A stretch of DNA of 11,770 nt, from positions 1 to 11,770 of the forward strand of contig CAMLDZ010000100.1 in assembly GCA_946478985.1 (NCBI GenBank), read 5' to 3'. This document shows, one piece after another, positions 8,566-11,770 of this stretch. Source of the DNA: an uncultured Solimonas sp. (lineage in GTDB: Bacteria > Pseudomonadota > Gammaproteobacteria > Nevskiales > Nevskiaceae). Numbering within the stretch: the first letter of the stretch is position 1; every line of letters begins with the position of its first letter. The translations under genes were made by a program, and so were the position numbers. The notes under the pieces were generated by a model. The model worked only from the letters and a program-made list of their open reading frames with translations. It did not search any database and was not told the DNA's origin.

Positions 8566-9590
8566 TGCCTGGTTTCTCCCGCATGCGCACCGCCTGGCTG
8601 GCCGCTGCCCTGCTCCCCGCTTTGGCCCACGCTGACTACAGCGGCCATCCGCGCGTGCCCGAGCTGTACGCGGCGCTGCGCCAGCAGCACGGCTTCGGCG
8701 AGGCCGAACTGGCCGGCGTCCAGGCTGCGCTGGCCGCCGCCCAGCAGTTGCCGCAGCTGATCGTGCAGGAGCAGAAGGCGCCGGAGAAAACCGAGACCTG
8801 GACGCAGTACGCCCGGCGCATCGACAGCTCGCGGATTGGCGCCGGCGCCGCGCTGCTGCGCGAGCACCACGAGGAACTGGCACGCGCCGAGCTGGAGTAC
8901 GGCGTACCGCCGGCGATCATCGCCGCCATCCTCGGCGTCGAGACTCGTTACGGCCGTATCACCGGCAAGATCCGCGTGCTGGATGCGCTGGCCACGCAGG
9001 GCCTCGAACACCCGACGCGCTCGCCGTTCTTCTTCGACGAGCTGACACAGTTCTTCGTGCTGTGCCGTGACCATGGCGTCGACCCGCAGGCGCCGCGCGG
9101 CTCGTATGCCGGCGCGATGGGCGCCGCACAGTTCATGCCGAGCAATTACCGCAAGCTCGCCATCGACTTCGACGGCGACGGCAAGCGCGATCTGTGGGCA
9201 TTGCCCGATGCGATCGGCTCGATCGCCAACTATTTCACCCGCTATCACCCGTTCTGGCGCTGGCGGCGCGGCGAACCCGTGGCGGTGCCGGCCCGCCTGA
9301 GCGGCGATCGCCTGCCAGCCGGCGCGGTGCCGAACTCGCGCGAGCACTTCTATCGCGTCGGCGATCTGGCCCGCGCCGGCATTCATGCCGAGGCCGAACT
9401 GCCGGCCGACACCCTGGTCGGACTCATCGAGCTGCCGCTGGACGATGGCAGTCACGAGTACTGGCTGGCCTTTCCGAATTTTTACGCCGTGATGACCTAT
9501 AACCCGCGCATCTTCTACGCGATGGCCGTGACACAGCTGGCCCAGAAAATCGAGCAGGCGGCGACGCCGAGCGCGGCCGCCTCGCCGTGA
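8565..9590 (+). CDS. mltB: Lytic murein transglycosylase B family, periplasmic
   Basis: MltB-type enzymes cleave glycan strands to give 1,6-anhydro-muramic ends. The 341-residue product starts with a signal peptide (basic start, hydrophobic 10-20, likely cut after AHA at residue 23). It carries catalytic Glu126 in ILGVETRYG (122-130), the GSYAGAMGAAQFMPSNY motif (179-195), an EF-hand-like calcium loop DFDGDGKRDLW (201-211) as in Slt35/MltB, and an ending NFYAVMTYNPRIFYAMAV (305-322) typical of the family. Unlike E. coli MltB there is no cysteine lipobox, so the product is probably soluble. ATG 8565 overlaps the rodA stop as TGATG. A second in-frame ATG at 8583, just before RTAWLAAALL, would give a tidier signal peptide. 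Neither has a well-placed Shine-Dalgarno, so the start is not settled. Its end overlaps the rlpA start. Confidence 0.95.
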   Translation: MPGFSRMRTAWLAAALLPALAHADYSGHPRVPELYAALRQQHGFGEAELAGVQAALAAAQQLPQLIVQEQKAPEKTETWTQYARRIDSSRIGAGAALLREHHEELARAELEYGVPPAIIAAILGVETRYGRITGKIRVLDALATQGLEHPTRSPFFFDELTQFFVLCRDHGVDPQAPRGSYAGAMGAAQFMPSNYRKLAIDFDGDGKRDLWALPDAIGSIANYFTRYHPFWRWRRGEPVAVPARLSGDRLPAGAVPNSREHFYRVGDLARAGIHAEAELPADTLVGLIELPLDDGSHEYWLAFPNFYAVMTYNPRIFYAMAVTQLAQKIEQAATPSAAASP

Positions 9591-10522
9591 TCGCCCGTCT
9601 CCGACCTCTGCTGGCAGCAGCGCTGCTGCTGCCGCTGGCCGCCTGCGTGAGCCCGCAAGCACAGCCCACCCGCAAGCCGCGTCCGCCGCAATATCCGCCG
9701 GCTACGCAGCCGGCACCGCCAGGCAGCAGCAGGCCACCGGCCAGCAGCGCGCCTTCGGCACGTCACGGCACGCGACCACAGGTGCGCATCACCGAACCCG
9801 ACATCAAGGACGGCCCGCCGGACCCGCGCGACATCCCTTACGACGTGGCGATGACGCCGGACGCGGTGGTGCGCCGCGAGCCGCGCAGCGCCTCCGGCAA
9901 TCCGGTCGAGTACGAGGCTTTCGGCGAGATCTACCGGATCCTCGACTCCACCGATGGCTTCCGCGAACGCGGCCGCGCCTCCTGGTACGGCAAGAAGTTC
10001 CACGGCAAGAGCACCGCCAGCGGCGAGCCCTACGACATGTTCGCGATGACCGGCGCGCACAAGACGCTGCCGATTCCCAGCTACGTGCGCGTGCGCAACC
10101 TGGAAAACGGCAAGACCGCGGTGGTACGCATCAACGATCGCGGGCCCTTCCATTCGGAGCGCATCATCGATCTGTCCTACACCGCCGCGGTGCGCCTGGA
10201 CATGCTCGGTGGCGGCTCGGTGGCGGTGGAGATCGAAGCCCTGCAGCCGACCGAAAGCGAGCCGACACTGGCCGCCTCGCCGGCACCGGCCAGCAACGGC
10301 AACCGCTGGGTGCAGGTCGCCGCCTACTCCAGCGCCGCCAATGCCGAGACCATGCGCAGCCAGCTGCTCGACAGCGGCCTGCGCGATGTCGACGTGCGCT
10401 CCAGCATGGGCGGCGCGCTGCATCGCGTCGTGATCGGCCCGTTCAACAGCCTGGACAGCGCCAAGCAGGCCCTGTCGAAACTGCACGAGGCCGGCTACCC
10501 CGGCTTTCTGCGTATCGAGTAG
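9587..10522 (+). CDS. rlpA: RlpA lipoprotein, septal-type lytic transglycosylase with SPOR domain
   Basis: In Pseudomonas, RlpA is an outer-membrane lipoprotein that digests glycan strands lacking stem peptides. The 311-residue product has a lipoprotein signal with lipobox LAAC (Cys20) followed by Val, so outer-membrane sorting is expected. Next come a Pro/Ser-rich linker (22-60), a double-psi beta-barrel domain (about 128-218; GRASWYGKKFHGKSTASGE, NDRGPF) and a C-terminal SPOR domain (about 239-311; RWVQVAAYSSAANAE) that binds denuded glycans. Glu147, His158 and Asp184 are spaced 11 and 26 apart, as I recall for the residues needed in the Pseudomonas enzyme, so activity is likely retained; E. 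coli RlpA is reported to lack it. The GTG start forms a GTGA overlap with the mltB stop. It probably shares the upstream transcript. Confidence 0.96.
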   Translation: MIARLRPLLAAALLLPLAACVSPQAQPTRKPRPPQYPPATQPAPPGSSRPPASSAPSARHGTRPQVRITEPDIKDGPPDPRDIPYDVAMTPDAVVRREPRSASGNPVEYEAFGEIYRILDSTDGFRERGRASWYGKKFHGKSTASGEPYDMFAMTGAHKTLPIPSYVRVRNLENGKTAVVRINDRGPFHSERIIDLSYTAAVRLDMLGGGSVAVEIEALQPTESEPTLAASPAPASNGNRWVQVAAYSSAANAETMRSQLLDSGLRDVDVRSSMGGALHRVVIGPFNSLDSAKQALSKLHEAGYPGFLRIE

Positions 10523-10597
10523 GCCGCCACGTGCCGCTGCCCAGTCCCTTACACTTTGGCGCCTGACCCGCGCCCTGCTTCTTCGAGATCGCCCGCT
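10523..10597 (+). other. rlpA-dacA spacer
   Basis: These 75 bases are the only gap of note between mreC and dacA. They contain no gene and no convincing hairpin. A TACACT hexamer at 10550-10555 resembles a -10 box in four of six positions but has no -35 partner. dacA may be read from the upstream transcript or from a weak promoter of its own; the sequence does not decide. Confidence 0.4.
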
Positions 10598-11770
10598 GTG
10601 ACCAAGCTCCTACTCCGCGCCGCGCTCAGCGCCAGCCTTGCCCTCCTTGCCGGCCTGTCCGGCGCGGCACACGCCGAAGCCGTGCCGGAACCCCCGGCGA
10701 TCGACGCCACCGCCTACGCGCTGATGGACTACAGCAGCGGCGAGCTGATCGCCGCGTCCAACCCGGACGCGCGCGTCGCCCCGGCCAGCATCACCAAGGT
10801 GCTGACCTCGTACATCGTCTTCGACGAGATCCGCCAGAACCGCCTGAAACCGACCGATCAGGTGTTGATCAGCGAGAAGGCGTGGCGACAGGGCATCGAC
10901 TCGAAGGAATCGCGGATGTTCGTGCAGGTCGGCACCAGCGTGCCGCTGATCGACCTGCTGCGCGGCATCATCATCCAGTCCGGCAACGACGCCACCCTGG
11001 CGGTGTCCGAGCACGTCGCCGGCAGCGAAACGGCCTTCGCCGAGCTGATGAACCAGTACGCGGCGCGGCTCGGCATGAAGAATTCGCACTTCGCCGATGC
11101 CTCCGGACTGCCGGACCCGCAGCACTACACCACGGCGCGCGACCTGACGATCCTGTCGCGGGCGCTGATCCACGACTTCCCCGAGCAGTACAAGATCTTC
11201 TCGGAGAAGGAGTTCACCTATAACAAGATCAAGCAGCCCAACCGCAACCTGCTGCTCAACCGCGACCCCAGCGTCGACGGCATCAAGACCGGCCACACCT
11301 CGGAAGCCGGCTACTGCCTGCTGACCTCGGCGGTGCGCGACGGCCGCCGCCTGGTGGCGGCGGTGATGGGCACCAAGAGCTGGGCCTACCGCGAACAGGC
11401 CAGCCTGGAGCTGCTCAACTACGGCTTCCGCTTCTTCGAGACCGCGACGCTGTACGGTCCCGAGCAGCCGGCACAGGAACTGCGCGTCTACAAGGGCGCC
11501 AGCGACACCATCAAGATCGGCACGCTGGAGCCGGTCGGCATCGCGCTGCCGCGCGGCCAGAGCGACAAACTGCAGGTCACGACGCAGATCGACACGCCGA
11601 TCGTCGCGCCGCTGGCCTCCGGCCAGCCGCTGGGCACCGCCACCGTCACCCTGGAGGGCAAGGTGCTGAAGACGATCCCGCTGGTGGCGCTGGCGGAAGT
11701 GGCGGAAGGCGGCTTCTTCCACCGCCTGTTCGACACCATCGCACTGTGGATCGCCCGGCTGCTCGGCTGA
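10598..11770 (+). CDS. dacA: D-alanyl-D-alanine carboxypeptidase (PBP5/DacA type)
   Basis: DacA removes the terminal D-Ala from pentapeptide stems in the periplasm, limiting cross-linking. The 390-residue product has a signal peptide (MTKLLLRAALSASLALLAGL, likely cut after AHA at residue 26), then the class C carboxypeptidase domain with Ser64-ITK, Ser128-Gly-Asn130 and Lys230-TG. A beta-rich PBP5 C-terminal domain follows (about 285-365). The last 20 residues (371-390, FFHRLFDTIALWIARLL core) form an amphipathic helix suited to anchoring on the membrane surface. Length fits PBP5/PBP6 (about 390-400). GTG 10598 was chosen because the signal peptide begins there; a TTG at 10556 in the same frame would add 14 polar residues. 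It follows rlpA by 75 bases. The stop TGA is the final three bases of the window. Confidence 0.97.
   Translation: MTKLLLRAALSASLALLAGLSGAAHAEAVPEPPAIDATAYALMDYSSGELIAASNPDARVAPASITKVLTSYIVFDEIRQNRLKPTDQVLISEKAWRQGIDSKESRMFVQVGTSVPLIDLLRGIIIQSGNDATLAVSEHVAGSETAFAELMNQYAARLGMKNSHFADASGLPDPQHYTTARDLTILSRALIHDFPEQYKIFSEKEFTYNKIKQPNRNLLLNRDPSVDGIKTGHTSEAGYCLLTSAVRDGRRLVAAVMGTKSWAYREQASLELLNYGFRFFETATLYGPEQPAQELRVYKGASDTIKIGTLEPVGIALPRGQSDKLQVTTQIDTPIVAPLASGQPLGTATVTLEGKVLKTIPLVALAEVAEGGFFHRLFDTIALWIARLLG

Noticed and set aside
9615..9628. A 14-base palindrome CAGCAGCGCTGCTG just inside rlpA
   Set aside because: It is made by Ala and Leu codons of the signal peptide, a composition that readily gives such symmetry. 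An mRNA hairpin is possible but not supported further.
10550..10555. TACACT as a dacA promoter -10 box
   Set aside because: Only four of six bases match and there is no -35 hexamer at 16-18 bases, so it is not called as a promoter.
10556..10597. TTG at 10556 as the dacA start
   Set aside because: It would put 14 polar residues before the signal peptide. GTG 10598 lets the signal peptide begin at the N-terminus.
8541..11722. Long minus-strand frames opposite mltB, rlpA and dacA (8541-9662, 9515-10486, 10610-11722)
   Set aside because: All mirror intact, recognisable plus-strand genes, show Gly/Arg/Ala/Asp-rich composition and have no recognisable domains.

Overview
The window is a high-GC chromosomal segment made of two divergent gene groups. 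On the minus strand lies gatC-gatA-gatB, the glutamyl/aspartyl-tRNA amidotransferase; gatB is cut by the left window edge. On the plus strand lies a cell-wall elongation cluster: mreB-mreC-mreD-mrdA(PBP2)-rodA-mltB-rlpA-dacA. The 223-base gap between gatC and mreB (2463-2685) should hold both promoters. No tRNA, rRNA, CRISPR array, insertion sequence, integrase, toxin-antitoxin pair or phage gene was seen. This is conserved core chromosome rather than an accessory island, and I found no previously undescribed system in it.

The organism is most likely a gammaproteobacterium of the Xanthomonadales/Nevskiales type. This is inferred from gene order, protein sequence features and high GC. In E. 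coli the genes are split between an mre locus (mreBCD) and an mrd locus (mrdA-mrdB-rlpA-dacA). As I recall, Pseudomonas also keeps them apart, with gatCAB beside mreB and mltB beside rodA. Here both sets are joined into one run, as I recall for Xanthomonas relatives. The genus cannot be fixed from the sequence.

Region by region: 1-2462 (minus) gatB', gatA, gatC; 2463-2685 the divergent regulatory gap, with an AT-rich patch holding -10-like hexamers and nested inverted repeats in the presumed mreB leader; 2686-3723 mreB; 3724-3868 two consecutive strong hairpins that look like a partial terminator or processing site; 3869-9590 mreC, mreD, mrdA, rodA and mltB, packed with overlapping or nearly overlapping starts and stops; 9587-10522 rlpA, overlapping mltB; 10523-10597 a short gap; 10598-11770 dacA, whose stop codon is the last three bases of the window.

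How the genes work together: MreB filaments with MreC and MreD position and activate the RodA glycosyltransferase and PBP2 transpeptidase, which build side-wall peptidoglycan. MltB and RlpA are lytic transglycosylase-family proteins that cut glycan strands, and DacA trims pentapeptide stems to tetrapeptides. All active-site motifs looked for are present and every complete gene is intact. Points worth a second look are the Cys3-His putative metal site in PBP2 at a spacing matching the reported zinc site, the double hairpin after mreB, the TTG-only start of mreC, the nested palindromes upstream of mreB, and the apparently non-lipidated MltB.
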